Made by a program: the position numbers and the translations under genes. From Epiperipatus broadwayi (taxonomy: Eukaryota > Onychophora > Udeonychophora > Euonychophora > Peripatidae): 64,000 nucleotides of DNA. Positions 46,056 to 60,078 of the stretch are shown one piece after another. The stretch spans positions 13,468,364-13,532,363 of the forward strand of contig JAQFVV010000012.1 in the NCBI GenBank assembly GCA_028023455.1. The letters run 5' to 3'. Within the stretch, counting starts at the first letter, position 1, and each line of letters opens with the position of its first letter. The notes beneath the pieces were generated by a model. It ran no database searches and was not told the DNA's origin. It was given only the letters and a program-made list of their open reading frames with translations.

Positions 46056-46902
46056 TGATATCAGCAAAGATAATATGAACATTTAGTATGGGATTGTTTA
46101 AAGAATTTTATGGATGAATGACTGTACATTTGAAAATGAAGTATGATATTTTAATATAAATTGTTAATTTGTAATTCTTATACCTAATTAAGTTATTATA
46201 AATAAAATGTGTTTTATCAGTCTTTTATATTGGATTTATAGTCTTATTATATGATAAATAGTGGATATTTGAAACTATATTCAAAAGTTATTTTAAATTA
46301 TACCTTTAGAATCTAGTACATCATAGATGACATAGATCATGGTTTATTCTCGTCCAGTTTGTAGAGATTAATGACATGATACAATTACACATATAGATAA
46401 GTATGTACTTTTGATTATCCCATCATTTTGCCTATCTTATTATTTTTTTTTTTGTGTTTACAATGAAATGTTGAAGGCATATGTATTATGATCTACATTT
46501 TTATTTTTTTTAATACTATAAGAGTAGTTTTGAAAATGGTAATGGTATTAATATTCATAGCACTAATATTTGATATGTAAAAACTATGATAAAACATTCT
46601 TTGTTTAAACTTAAGTCATTATTTTATATAGGTTGAGAGAATTATACATCCTCCCCAAAACTTAATATTGTTCTGTCATTAGCAACATTATCTATCAAAT
46701 ACATGGATGAAAGGTTCTTATACTAATGTCCTATTTAGACAGCTAGTTACATTTTAAACACAAGTGAGAACTTTAGTTATTAATAAGTGATAATATTTTA
46801 TGATTTCGAATTGATTACTAAAATACTGTAATTATTTGGGCTTTGATTATATTAATGCATTTATAATCATTATATTTCATATTAATAAAATCTTTAATTA
46901 AA
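46056..46902. other. AT-rich intron-like DNA
   Basis: I see no recognisable feature. Confidence 0.4.
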
Positions 46903-48235
46903 ATAGGCAAAACTCTCTATACGTTTTGCCAGTCAGTGTAAGCCAGAGTAATCAATGGATGCTAGAAGGCTTGTGCATAAAATCCACATCCAGTGCCTAC
47001 TCATCCAATATTCCCAGACTAGTTTCTGGCTTGTGGCCTTCATCAGTGAAGAGCCTTGGATCTGAGAGCACTGCACTTAGATCTTAGAATCTAATGCAAC
47101 TCTCCAGCGGCCACCTTTTATCTCTACTTAACTGCAGAACTATGAGTCTTAAATTGAAAACACTATAATATTTTCAATGCAAGCTCATTAGCTTATATAG
47201 TCATATAGGTCTGAACTGGTGATTTTTGGTTCTTTAATAACCATAGACACCACTATCCTATTATGCAGGATTGGTTTTAAGCCAATAAACATCACATGAT
47301 CACCATTTCTTATGCTTGCTTATAACTGTTATTAAAACAGGCAAAATTCTCTATACTTATTGCCACTCAGTGCAAGCCAGAGTAATCAATGGATGCCAGG
47401 AGGCTTGTGCATAAAATCCCCATCTAGTGCATATTCATCCAATAACCCCAGACTACTTTCTGGCTTGTGGCCTTCATCAGTGAGGAGCCTTGAATCTGAG
47501 AGCACTGCACCTAGATCTTAGAATCTAATGCAACCCTCCAGTTGCTACCTTTTATTTCTACCTAACTACAAAACTATGAGTCTTAAATTGAAAACACTAT
47601 AATATTTTCAATCTAAGCTCATTAGCTTATATAGTCATATAGGTCTGAACTCAGTTCAGTACCGGTGTCTGGCATCCCTTGATTGCTCTGGCTTGCACTG
47701 AGTGGCAATACATATAAAGAGTTTTGTCTGTTTTAATAACACTTATAAGCAAGCATAAGAAATGGTGATCATGTGATGTTTATTGGCTTAAAACCAATCC
47801 TGCCTAATAGAATAGTGGTGGCTATGGTTATTAAAGAACCAGTCACCAAAATGTATAGGTACTGAACTGAGTTCAGACCTCTATGACTATATAAGTGAAT
47901 GAGCTTAGATTAAAAATATTATAGTGTTTTCAATTTAAGATTCATAGTTTGGTAGTTAGGTGGCTGCTAGAGGGTTGCATTAGATCATAAGATCTAGGTG
48001 CAGTGCTTTCAGATTCAAGGCTCCTCACTGATGAAGGCCACAAGCCAAAAACTAATCTGAGAATATTGGATGAGTAGGCACTAGATGGGGTTTTATGCAG
48101 AAGCCTTCTGGCATACATTGATTACTCTGGCTTGCACTGAGTGGTAATACATATAGAGAGTTTTGCCTATTTTAATAACAGTTATAAACAAGCATAAGAA
48201 ATGGTGATCATGTGATGTTTATTGGCTTAATAAAA
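46903..48235. repeat. ~440-bp repeat, inverted array (two reverse, then about one and a half forward units)
   Basis: Units run AGGCAAAACTCTCTATAC, GCCACTCAGTGCAAGCCAG, GGCTTGTGCATAAAATCC, TGGCTTGTGGCCTTCATCAG, AGCACTGCACCTAGATCTTA and AAACATCACATGATCACC. Reverse-oriented units start at 46909 and about 47339. At about 47650-47690 the orientation flips and the complements follow, with unit-to-unit spacing of about 440 (47742 to 48182). There is no coding frame. Confidence 0.8.
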
Positions 48236-51200
48236 TCTTGTTATTATGAATTAATGACTGATCTTCATTATCATCATCTGCATAATCAGAAAATTCAAAA
48301 CACATAAATATAATAATATTTGAGTTATAAAAATGCATAACATTTAAAGGTCATGTAATTAAAATTCAAGCCATGTAATATCAAAGTTAGATAAATATCT
48401 AAGATTATTTTAGGTATGTTATTTTAGTTTTAGTTATAAGGAAACTTGATGTCATCTATAAGTATGAATAAAATTCCCTTTCTTGTTTATAGCATCACAT
48501 ATGTTATCACATGTCATCGTGATTATCAAATTTATGAAGAAATTTTGAGAATAAGAAATTTATAATTTATTTAATTGTTATTAAAAATATTTATAAAAAA
48601 AGAATTATAAATAAAAAAAAAAGAAAAATTTATTCTGCTGGTTCTTTATTCTCATAAATAGTTTGATGGGAAATATTTATAATATATACAATGGTCAAAT
48701 ATCCAATATAAAAACAATTATAATAAATAATAATTATTCTATTAAATATTTATAATGTTCATAAAATTATTGTAACCTGTAAATACTTGTTGTATAAAAA
48801 TAGTTTCATTATCAAATTATATCCGGAACTATTTTTTATAGTTCCTATAAAAATAATTTTGGAAGAATAAATAATGTATAGAATGATATGGTAGTAATAT
48901 TATGAGAACCAGAGATATAAAATAATTTAGATTTATATAAAAGGATTAAATAACATTCAAACTTAGTTTCATGGTGATATCTTTAAATTTATGAATCTAA
49001 AATGGCATGACACCATCATGGAAAATTACAATATATATATATACTGTGAAGATTTGAATTGGGCAAGGCAAGTTGTAATTGTAAAGATTTTAGTGGAGTA
49101 AAAGAAATGGCCTGAAACCTATTCTTTTATCAATAATAATTTGTATTATCAAATCTACAAATTAGGAAGTAAAAGTGCACTTATAAATTAGCATAGGGAG
49201 AGAGTATCTTAATAAAGCCCATATATGGAAAGCAAAAATCAAGGCTATAAGGAGTAAAGGATAATTTTATTATATCCAAACAGCATTTAATTGGACTAAG
49301 AAAGACTGAATTCAAATTTAGCCAACAACTATATATTTTCATACAACATGTGTATTACATGTACACATAATTTATAAATGAATTCATATCTTTTATGTAA
49401 ACACTAACATGTGCATTCTTACATATATCATTTAAATTATATATATGAATATTTAAAACATACTATAATAAAATCCGGTTGAGAGCCAAGGCTAAATTCA
49501 ATACTTTGTTACAAATAATAATATTCCTCTCTACTAAACATCTATAATCAAACAATATTTCAGGTTTCAAATATGTATGAGGTTATTAAACTATTATGCA
49601 TCAATGAATTATTGATATCAACTTAAAAAAAATACTAATTCAAATTTAAAAATAAAATAATAAAGTTTATTTACAAACAAAAAATAATAATAAATATTTA
49701 CAAGTATTGCTTTAAGAAAAAAAATGAAAGTTATTTATGGAATTATTGTTTTTGTTAGAATAATCTAAAAAAATGTATATATGAATATGCATGTGTGTGT
49801 ATTTCAAATATGTGATATATAAAACTGATGATCATATCTAATCTTTTAAGTTTATCATCAAGGATAAATGTTATATTAAAATAAATAATAGATAATCAGA
49901 TTTTTAAAAAAGGATCTCTTCTACACTTAAATAATATTAACACACACAAATATAATGTAGGTGTTATATAATAATATATGAAATATTACATACAGAACTG
50001 TATTATACCATTATCTATTCCGTGGGACTTCATTCTTTTTTTTTACGTAAGAAAGAAAAAAATAATAAGTTTTATATATTGTACCTTTTCATTAGGGCAG
50101 AATGTGCTAAAAAACTAACTTTTTAAAAAAAATTAAGATAAACATAAGTAATTATAATTGTCATAATAATGTTTATAAGGACTTAAATTTTATTAATATG
50201 AATTTATAAGTGGTTAAAAAAATATTTAAAGCTATTTTAAAAGTTAAGATAATAATAAGAAAGCATAATAAGTTAATAGTGTATGGTTGGGATGACTGAT
50301 CTTAGTTGTATTTAAAACATGTATTTAATATATATAAATAAATTATTAAATTTATCTTCTAAAATAAGTTTGAACTTGTATAATAATTATTTGTTAAATT
50401 CTTAATATTTTTATGATATATTAAGTGTTTCAATTTTATTAATTGTCATGAAAAAAATGTCAAAATTTATTATTCCAAATTTTTATTATTGTATTTAATA
50501 TTTTTCTTTAATGTAATATTTTTTGTAATTAAATATTTATTTAGTTGATTTCAGGCAGTGAGTTTTAAAAAATTGCAACATTTCTGTCTGGGATAATGGT
50601 CATGTAATGCTAGTGTTAGAGAATGTATGCATGAATTTAAAGAAAGTTTTTTAATTACTTTATAAAATTGTTACTAAAATTGAGGCATTTGTACATGATA
50701 AAAATTAATATAGAATATTATTTAATTAGTTTTTAAAGATATTTTAAATTAGTAAAGATAAACTAAAAATGGATACATTTTTATTAAATGATTGTTAAAT
50801 TAGTAAAGAATTATTAAAATATGTTATTTTAAAATATTTGGTTGGTTTAAATATAATTATAAAATTAAGTGAGAATTAAATATTTCTTATATTATTATTT
50901 GAAAATGATGTCTCATAGTTTGATTTTTGATTTTTAAAAGTACATAATTGGTAAATATGTAAATGAGTTTACAATTAGGTGATGTATCAGCCAATCAAAA
51001 TTGTTTTTTGAAACAGGTATAAAAACTGTATGTAATTAAAATTATTAGTTAGTCTTATTATTATTATTCTTGTTATTGTTTGGTTATTGTTTAAAATTAT
51101 TATTATTATTAAGTAGTATCAGTTTGTTAACATTTAATTATTTTAAAATATAATTTATTTATTTTTTAAAAAGTGAAAAGAATTTTAAAACCATTATTTT

Positions 51201-52640
51201 GTTTAACTAAAAATGATGAAATATTCCCAATTGATTTTCTACTAGTGGAACTATTCTGAAGCCTAGTTAAAGATTCATTGGTCAATTATGGAATATAAGC
51301 CTATAGTTTTATGCGTGAGGTTGGCAGTGAAGGACCTAAAGGGTTTGGGGAAACATAATTTTTCCCATACTATATGAAAATTTTTATGTTTGTTTATGTA
51401 AAGAACTTTGGAATCACAGTTGAATATTATCGAGAAGTATGACATATATATTTAATACGTCTGTGTTGATAAAGTTAAGAACTTTAAAGGAAATATTATT
51501 TAAGAAAAATAACTGGAAAAGTTTAAAATGCAGTTGACCTTTAAATTTTATAAAAAAATATTCGAGATTGAGTTATAAAAATATATTGCTCTTTCAATTC
51601 TATAATATTGATTTTTTTATTTAAGAAGATTATAATATTTTTAAAAGAAATAATTATCTTCAAAGTAAGTTATATTTTAAACTTTTTGGAGGTAAATTAT
51701 CTTAAAGAGATAGCTGTTATAATGAATATGAATTCTGATAAAGTTATATTATTAATACATGAATATTTTGGTATAATAAAACCTACTATCTTAATTATGA
51801 TAATTGAATTACAAAGAAGGAAAATGTATAATAAAGAAGAATATTATTATGCCAGAAATAAATGACTTTTATATTTTAAAATCTGGATTTATCTGCTATA
51901 TTATATGTGCCTAATTGGAATATAATTTTAAAAAATAAAAAGACATCCATTTGTGTTAATTTGCGTACTTATTAAAAAGTGACCGAAAATTATGCATCTC
52001 TCACCGAAGAAGGAATTTTGCGTGGAGGGAAGGAATGGAACTTATTTAAAATAAATGTTTTTAAATGATATCATATTAATTATGGAATCCTGTAAGAAAG
52101 TAACAGAAAGAGACTGTTTTTTAAAAACTTTTGGAACAGGATGAATTATTATTTTCCAGATATGCTTGAATTTTAAAGGTTGGTTATTATCTTTTTTATT
52201 TGTCAGTTTATGCGCCGAGAAAGAGAGAGGAGCTTGAAGGAAAGAAAGTTTTGGACAATGCTCATCGCTCAGCATCAGCAATCCCTCAGTTTATTAACTA
52301 AACTTGTTATATGAAGGATAGTTATAAAAAGGAATACGTAAAAATTTGATTATTTTTAAAATATACTAACAATTAGAATTATAATTTAGTTATAAGATAT
52401 AGTAAAGGTTACATTTTGAGATTTATTTATTTTTAATCTTAACAATATGAATATTTTGATTCCTATATTTTATGCAAAACTGGACTGGAAGACATCAAAG
52501 ATATGATTAACAAATAGTAAAAAAATCATGTAGGTAATTTAAATTATTACAATTATTATATGATGTATATTTTTTCTTAAAGTTGCTTGGAGTTTAAAAA
52601 TATTTATCTTATGTTACATGAATATATAAATGTTAAAAAG
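48236..52640. other. AT-rich intron-like DNA
   Basis: No gene or recognisable element is seen in about 4.4 kb. An (AT)n tract lies near 49032, and short open frames are AT-derived. Confidence 0.4.
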
Positions 52641-52644
52641 CACA

Positions 52645-53560
52645 GGCAAAACTCTCTATACGTATTGCCACTCAGTGCAAGCTAGAGTAATAAATGGATG
52701 CCAGAAGGCTTGTACATAAAATCCCCCATCCAGTGCCTACTCATCCAATAGCCCCAGACTAATTTCTGGCTTGTGGCCTTTGTCAGTGAGGAGACTTGTA
52801 TCTGAGAGCACTGCACCTAGATCTTAGGATCTAATGCAACTCTCCAGCAGCCATCTTTTATCTCTACTTAACTACAAAACTATGAGACTTAAATTGAAAA
52901 CACTATAATATTTTCAATCCAAGCTCATCAGTCTGTGTAGTCATATAGATCTGAACTCAGTTCAGTACTTATACATTTTGGTGTCCATTGATTACTCTGA
53001 CTTTCACTGAGTGGCAATACATATAGAGAGTTTTGCCTGTTTTAATAATAGTTAAGAGCAAGCATAAGAAATGGTGATCATGTGATGTTTATTGGCTTAA
53101 AACCAATCCTGCCTAATAGGATAGTGGTGGCTATGGTTATTAAAGAACCAAAGACACCAAAATGGGTAGGTACTGAACTGAGTTCAGATCTATATGACTA
53201 TATAAGCTAATGAGCTTGAATTGAAAATATTATAGTATTTTCAATTTAAATCTCATGGTTTTGTAGGTAAGTAGAGATAAAGAGTGGCTGCTGGAAGGTT
53301 GCATTAGATCCTAAGATCTAGGTGCAGTGTTCTCAGATCCAAGGCTCCTTGTTGAGAAAGGCCACAAGCCAAAAATTAGCCTGGGGATATTGGATGAGTA
53401 GGCTTAAGATGGGGATTTTATGCACAAGCCTTCTGGCATCCATTGACTACTCTGGCTTGCACTGAGTGGCAATATGTATAGAGGTTTTGCCTGTTTTAAT
53501 AACAGTTAAGAACAAGTATAAGAAATATGGTGTTTATTGGCTTAAAACCAAACCTGCATA
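52645..53560. repeat. ~440-bp repeat, head-to-head copy pair
   Basis: A reverse unit starts at about 52645 (AGGCAAAACTCTCTATACG) and flips near 52970-53000 into forward sequence, with two TAGAG..TTTTGCCTGTTTTAATAA boundaries at about 53025 and 53480. Same consensus as at 46.9 kb. Confidence 0.8.
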
Positions 53561-53663
53561 TGGATGTGTGAGTTAATAACACATATAGATTTTTTATTAA
53601 GAAATATAAGCTATGGGAAATATGCATTTATTTATTTTTTATATATTATATTATAAAGTTTGT

Positions 53664-54253
53664 TAGAAGAAGTTAACAGCTACAAATATCTTGGTCAGAT
53701 TATTAATACAGATGGAAACATAATAGATGAAAATAATCATAGAATTAAACTTGGTTGGAGTGCTTTTGGTAGAAATAACTTGATACTAAAAGGAAATATG
53801 CCTATGTGTTTAAAAAGGAAGGTTTTTAATAAATGTGTTTCACCAATTCTTACTTATGGATCTGAGACTTGGACACTTAATAAAAGATCAATACAGAGAC
53901 TTCAGACCACTCAAAGAAATATAGAGAGATGCATGTTGGGAGTAACAAGAAGAGATCGAAAACACAATATATGGGTAAAAGAACAAACAGGTGTTACTAA
54001 CCTCAAAAGACTGAAGTGGAGTTGGGTTGGGCATATTGCTAGAAGAGATGATAATAGATGGACAATTGAAATCTTAAACTGGATTCCAAGAGATTGTAAA
54101 ACACCCAGAAAGAGACCACATGTGAGAAAGATGGATGAAATAAGAAACTGTGCAGGGGTAATGTGGAGAAGAGAAGTTAAAGATCAGAGATGGATTGAAC
54201 TTGGAGAGACCTTCATCCTGCAGTGGATTGATAATGGTTGATGATGATGATGT
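53664..54253 (+). pseudogene. RTE-type non-LTR retrotransposon, 5'-truncated (third copy)
   Basis: An open frame at 53660-54241 encodes the RTE C-terminus: NSYKYLGQIINTDGNIIDEN, KVFNKCVSPILTYGSETWTL, QTTQRNIERCMLGVTRRD, WSWVGHIARRDDNRWTIEIL and a WIDNG end, followed by (TGA)n. The YLGQI and LTYGSETW blocks sit after the RT core in LINE proteins. It overlaps the minus-strand copy at 20021 and extends further 5' than the copy at 14990. The frame is unbroken over 193 codons apart from the missing upstream RT, so it is among the younger copies. It is non-functional through truncation. Confidence 0.85.
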
Positions 54254-56989
54254 TGAAAGTTCGTTACAACTTTATAAAATGGTCATAACTTTATGATTCT
54301 TTGCTAGATAAACCATATGATATTTATTTTAAAAATATGAATATTGAATGAATATTTTAAGTCAAATCTCATTTGTATTTGTGGATAAGTTTGTGTGTAA
54401 AACCTTTTCTTATAGTAGTCATGATTTAATGAAGTAATGTGTAACTTTGTTTATTATTGGGAAATTTGCTTAGTTATTTTACAATGTTGATTATCTAAAT
54501 CTATTTGAAATAGCAAATGGTAGTGATAGTGACAGGGGAGTAAAAAAATGAAACCCTGAATGCTTATATAGTAGGATGTGTCCATGGACAGTGTTTTGAT
54601 CTTTTATATTTACTTGGTCTGTAAGTGCTCAAAAAAAAGCCTATACATTATTTTAAGGGTATTAGATAAAGTCATACCTGTTGTTTCTTCACACTGATTT
54701 CCATGAGGTTTATTGAACTATTTTGTACTATTGAGTCTTTGCTCTAGTTATTCCTTCATGTCCTATGCATTATATCGCTATATGAATTTCATTAGTAACA
54801 CATCGTGTAGTCTTGTATTTTTGAAAGATAAATAACGGATAAATTTAGAAAGATGATTTGTTTAAAAGAAGGCAAAATAGGTTTTGGTACTGTGTAGAAA
54901 TACAAATGACGTTGAATGCATAATGTTGACGGTGAATATAACAAAGGAATCATAATTTTTCCTAAATATTTTTTGAAATATTTTTGATGATAAAGAAATC
55001 ATAACTATTCCTGATTTATATTTTTTATATTTGTTTTTTGATACTTTCAATTTTCAAAAAAAATCGACATTTTTGTAGAACAATGCATATTTTACAATGA
55101 AACATCAAAGGAAGTATATTAGTTTATGATAAATGCTTATATTTTATTTAATTTTTTATATTTTTATGTTTTGAACATGAAACACACATCATAAAATTAG
55201 AATGGTGCCAAGCAAATTATTATTTAATACATGAATAAACATATTTTATAAATTTACTTTTCATTAACTTAGAATAAACCTAATAATATGTTTTGGTTCA
55301 TAAAATTTATGCTAAATATTTTTTTATATTTACGTAAAGTAATATTGATTATTCATTGATCTAGAAATAAGTTTAATATAATATTATAGGATGAATAATA
55401 GAATGTTTTGAATAATTAATACATGATATGTATTTTTAAATAAAAACCCATAAGCCGGAGTGAAAGCTTACACATTAATAATTTTTTGGGATTGAAAATC
55501 TGTAAATTCAATATTTCTTTTATTTATTTTACTTTTATATATTTTTTTTAATTTTAATATAATATTTGTAAGTTTTTTTTATAAAAACTGTAAATATTTT
55601 GTACATAATTGTTTTATAGAATAGAATAAATTTGTTAAAGTTGTTTTTTATAAAACTTGTTGTCCATGTCGTTATTGATCTACTCACTACAGTAAAATTC
55701 AATCCACAGAATTCAGAACTAAACATATTATATATTTTGCACATTATAATTTTAAAATGATATTATTTATTTAAACAATATTAATTGTTTTCAGAATATG
55801 ACACAGCAAAATCATATAATATAAGATTATTTTAGTCATAATTTATTATTTAAAATATTGCCACATATTGTTCAAATTATATCATGCTTATAATATGCCA
55901 CATGAGAAATGAGAGAATAGGAATATTATTATTATTGTTATCATTATTATTATTATTAGTGACCTGATTATTGAGTAGTAAATATTGTACCAAATGTTAG
56001 TTAGATTACATATAGGATTATTATTTATTATTATCTTTATTATTTAGGTGTTGTTAGGAATTATACAAAATCCCTTATCATAATTGGCTACAGAAGATTG
56101 TAAATTAATTAGAGATTTTATTTAAAAAACCTGAGATAATTATATTTTAATAACAGAATTATTATTTATTTATTAATATTATATTTGATTATTTATAATA
56201 TTTTTTTAAGTCTTAAGAATGCTATGGTTTTATATTATTACTGGAAATAAAAGGGGAAATAGTATTCTTATGCCATTGAGATTGTATCTTTTGGGATATA
56301 TGCTCAATGTAATCCTACTACTTTACCTTTCACAATATGTCTCATGATTATTATTATTATATTATTTTATTATTTATTTATTTAAATCAAACATATTCTT
56401 ATTATTAATTTGAGCTAGTCTAGTGGTCAAAATTATCATAAGATATTATTAAGACGTGTTTATATTATATTAAGATTCAAAGTTTTAGCCGGAGCATTAT
56501 TTTATTTTATATTTATTTTATTTGAACGATCCGATGGTGAGGGTATGGTCTATATATACATAAATAACAAATAAACTAAGCAACCCCCTTTTTTTTTTTT
56601 TTTTACTTAATGGCTAAAGTTCTCTATTGTGAAAGAAAATAATGATAATACGGCAAGATTATAGTATATATAGCAGCCATATTAGGCGTAGATGGATGCT
56701 TCCATTCCATAAATAGTTTAGAACAAATTGTTTGAAGACAATGCATCCATTAAATAGAATATACTAATCATTTTAAAATAGTTCAGCAAGTTTTATAATA
56801 TAAAAAAAATGAATAGAGCTCAAGAATTTTATACTTTCAGTCAAAATAGGGTAAACTGTATTATTAAAATTTAAGAATAGTACTGTTACTTATATATTTT
56901 ACAATGATTTTTTTTATAAGAGCAATTGTTGATATGATCTTATTTTATAATCCTTTAAGAATGATGATCAAGATAAGTTATTTTTATAG
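54254..56989. other. AT-rich intron-like DNA
   Basis: I see no recognisable gene. (ATT)n-rich stretches occur near 55925-56050 and 56340-56400, and a T16 run near 56588. Confidence 0.4.
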
Positions 56990-57122
56990 CCAAGTATTTT
57001 TGACGAAGCAGATAATTTCTCAGGTCATTACAGACCTCAACCTGGAATGAATCTTCCATTGTTTGATTGGTTACAGCAATCAGTTTTAAAATACGATCCT
57101 TATGGCAGTAGTTCGATTTATT
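56990..57122 (+). CDS. Unidentified coding-like island (candidate exon)
   Basis: After TTTTTATAG (acceptor-like, ending 56989) one plus-strand frame is open for 44 codons. It reads PSIFDEADNFSGHYRPQPGM then NLPLFDWLQQSVLKYDPYGS, up to T/GTACTT (weak donor). The composition is protein-like. However, the minus strand is also open across much of the same interval, which weakens the call. It could be a host exon or a transposon fragment. I do not recognise it. Confidence 0.25.
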
Positions 57123-57420
57123 GTACTTTAAAAAAAAAAATCTATATTTTTCTATTCATGTCCGAAGAATACTGTATCACAGTTTTAAAAAATTTTTTTT
57201 TGCCAAGTATCTCATGCGCATATCATTTGATTCCATGTTCCCAAGTCTTTCATATATTTAGCTATGTATTTTTTTATCACATGACTTTTAAATAACATTA
57301 TAAATAAAATATGAATTTTTTTAATAACTAAATTTTACATAATATAATACACTTTTTCCCTCCTAAAATCTTCTTTAAAAAAATTTAAGAATAAATTAAT
57401 ACAATACATGCATTTATTAA

Positions 57421-58166
57421 ACCAACAAAACAACATATGATCACCATTTCCTATGCTTACACAAGCTGTTATTAATAGTAGCAAACTCTCCAAACAGTAG
57501 TGCCATCTAGCGCAAGCCTTAGCAATCAATGAATGCAAGAAGGTTTGCGCATAAAATCTTCATTTCGTGCCTACTCATCCATTATTTCCAGACTAGTTTC
57601 TAGCTTTCATCAGTGAAGAACTTTGGATCTGAGAGCACTGCACCTAGATCTAAGGCTCTAATGCAACCCTCCAACAGCAATCAAACATATTTAGTTAACT
57701 ATAAAATTAGGGAGCTCATAATGAAAATACCTTAATAGAAAATGATAATCATGTTATGTTTTGTTGGTTTATTATCATTCTTGCCTATGGGATAATGGTG
57801 ACTGTGGATTTTGATAAACCAAGGACACCAAATTGTATAGATGCTGAACTGGATTCAGATCTATATGAATATACCAGTGAATGAGCTTTGGTTAAAGACA
57901 TTAAGGTCTTTTCATCTTGCATTCCTAGCTTTATAATTAACTAAATAGGTAAAAGGTGGTTGCTGGAGGGTTGCATTACATCCTTAGATCTAGATGCAGT
58001 GCTCTCAGATCAAAGCTCCTCACTGATGAAAGCTATAAGTTAGAAATCAGTTTGAAGATTGGATGAGTAGGCATGAGATGGGGATTTTATGCACAAATCT
58101 CTTCCTGCATTCATTGATTACTAAGACTTACACTTGATGGCACTACTGTATGGAAAGTTTGCTACT
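57421..58166. repeat. ~440-bp repeat family, diverged inverted copy with ~240-bp arms
   Basis: The left arm from about 57475 (ATAGTAGCAAACTCTCC, AGTAGTGCCATCTAG) is mirrored by the right arm ending near 58166 (GATGGCACTACTG..GGAAAGTTTGCTACT). The interior carries the same ATGATAATCATGTTATG and ACTGGATTCAGATCTATAT blocks as the other copies. Confidence 0.75.
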
Positions 58167-58574
58167 GTTAAACACATTTATTAATCTATTGTTTCCCTTG
58201 TCTAATTTACATATACACAAATCAAATGAATGCACACACCTCACTCACATTTATATGCAAGATTTACTGAATGGCAAGTATTCTCATACTAAATTATCAT
58301 CATTTTTATTTAATGCAAATAATTAAAATGTTAATGCTTTATGAAAATAAAAATATTCTGTTATTTTAAAATATTATAGAAAAATAGTGATTTTGTAATA
58401 AGGATTTGTCTTTTACAATTATCCTTATTTCTTATAACTAAGTTTTTTTTTCTTTCTTTATAAATCCAGACTACTAACTTAAATATATATTCATACACAC
58501 AAATTTTCCATTTATATTTTTTTACTGAAACCACTTAATAGACTTCCTAATGCTAATAGTTAAAAAAAACTTAC

Positions 58575-58655
58575 TCTAATGAATGGCTTCTGGCTTCTGT
58601 TTCCAGTAATTTTTCTTCTAATTTAGACTTAATTTTATTGAGATTATCCACCCTC
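58575..58655 (-). CDS. Internal exon of a coiled-coil protein gene (first of the trio)
   Basis: This is an 81-base minus-strand island between TTTTAG (acceptor) and TTAGA/GTAAG (donor). It is open in one frame (1 base + 26 codons + 2 bases), reading RVDNLNKIKSKLEEKLLETE then ARSHSL. Leu and charged residues show heptad-like spacing. The exit phase (two bases, GA) is completed by the first base of the exon at 23765-23863 to Glu. The entry phase fits the candidate exon at 60079-60152 (AG + G, giving Arg). Protein identity is unknown; a long coiled-coil structural or centrosomal-type protein is a guess from composition only. Confidence 0.55.
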
Positions 58656-58880
58656 CTAAAACATGAATAAAGAATTTTCATTATTTCCTAATCAACTTAA
58701 GTGCTATATAATTATTAAAGTATCTGTAAATATTGACAAATCCTGAAAATATAATGAAATTAATTAAATACAAATATATTTTACTTATTAATGCTAAAAT
58801 GGATTAATTGATGTTTATGAAGAAACTTTAAAAATAGAATTACTAAAATAATTATCATTTTTGCTCATTAACATAAATAG

Positions 58881-58927
58881 TATATATTAATTAGGGTATG
58901 CACATATATTAATTAGGGTATGCACAT
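58881..58927. repeat. Short tandem duplication (~23 bp x 2)
   Basis: ATATATTAATTAGGGTATGCAC is followed immediately by a second copy. Confidence 0.85.
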
Positions 58928-59482
58928 AACATTGGCAAATCCTAAAAATAAAATAAATTATATAAATAAATAAGAAAATAATGGTAAAAAGATATTGTTC
59001 ATTATCAAATTTTAGTTGGACATACTGCCATTTGGTGTCCATTGTTACTCATGCTTACATAATGATAAATACTCTTTAAATAAATAGTTTAAATTGAATT
59101 ATGATTGTGTAATATGAAAGTCAAACATAACTAAAGTTAGAATATAACTGCTTATTAAAATATATAAGTGTTAACTTCTTATCAGACTTATATAGGTGGA
59201 CATAAGATTGTTTTGACTTCAAATTGTTCAACTTAAACAATTTAAACACTGCACTTGCAAAATTTATAGAGTAGCAGATAAAAATTTATAATACAGTAAA
59301 TTAAATCTAATAGCCGAAATCTAATCTAAACATCTGATTAGCATTCTCCTCTGATGTTCAAACTTTTACAAATAGCTCAGTAATAATAATTAAGCATTCT
59401 TACATAAATGCCTTTAGAATAATGTTATGAGAAGTACTAATTTTTATCCATTAAAATATAAACAAGAAAGCTCATGTAATAC

Positions 59483-59670
59483 CTTATTTTGGTATATACA
59501 TGTGTACAATTGAATACTTTAGATAATGCATTATCCATCTTCAGTAAGTTATTATATCATAAAATTTATGATGATGCTTATTTTGGTATATACATGTGTA
59601 TAATTGAATACTTTAGATATTGCATTATCTATCTTCGGTAAGTTATTACATCATAAAATTTATGATGATG
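59483..59670. repeat. 94-bp tandem duplication containing a palindrome
   Basis: Units at 59483-59576 and 59577-59670 begin CTTATTTTGGTATATACATG. Each ends with ATCATAAAATTTATGAT, a self-complementary block. The units differ by a handful of substitutions. Confidence 0.85.
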
Positions 59671-60078
59671 CTTATTTCAGGATATTATTTACAGCAAAAA
59701 TTCTACCTTATCAACAGCACTGATACCTGTCTTCATAGGAAAAAAGCAAACAAGAAATCTTACAAACATAAAATAATATTAGTAATAGAAAAAATCATGA
59801 ACACAACTATCTATTCTTTTCATTTTGTCTTCTACTTGCTATGATCCAAAAAGTACTAGCTTCATCATTCTCTGAACAAATTAAAATTCCAATATATTTT
59901 TTTCCAATGATATTTTTTTTAAATATGAACTGACAAAATATATACATATTGTAATGGTCAGATTTGTATAGTCAGCAAAACTAATCTTATGAACCAAGCA
60001 ATGATCATTAAATTGCAAGTCTGTGTGTAACATCGATATAAACTTTACCACAAACGATACAAAATCAAACCTCATTAC

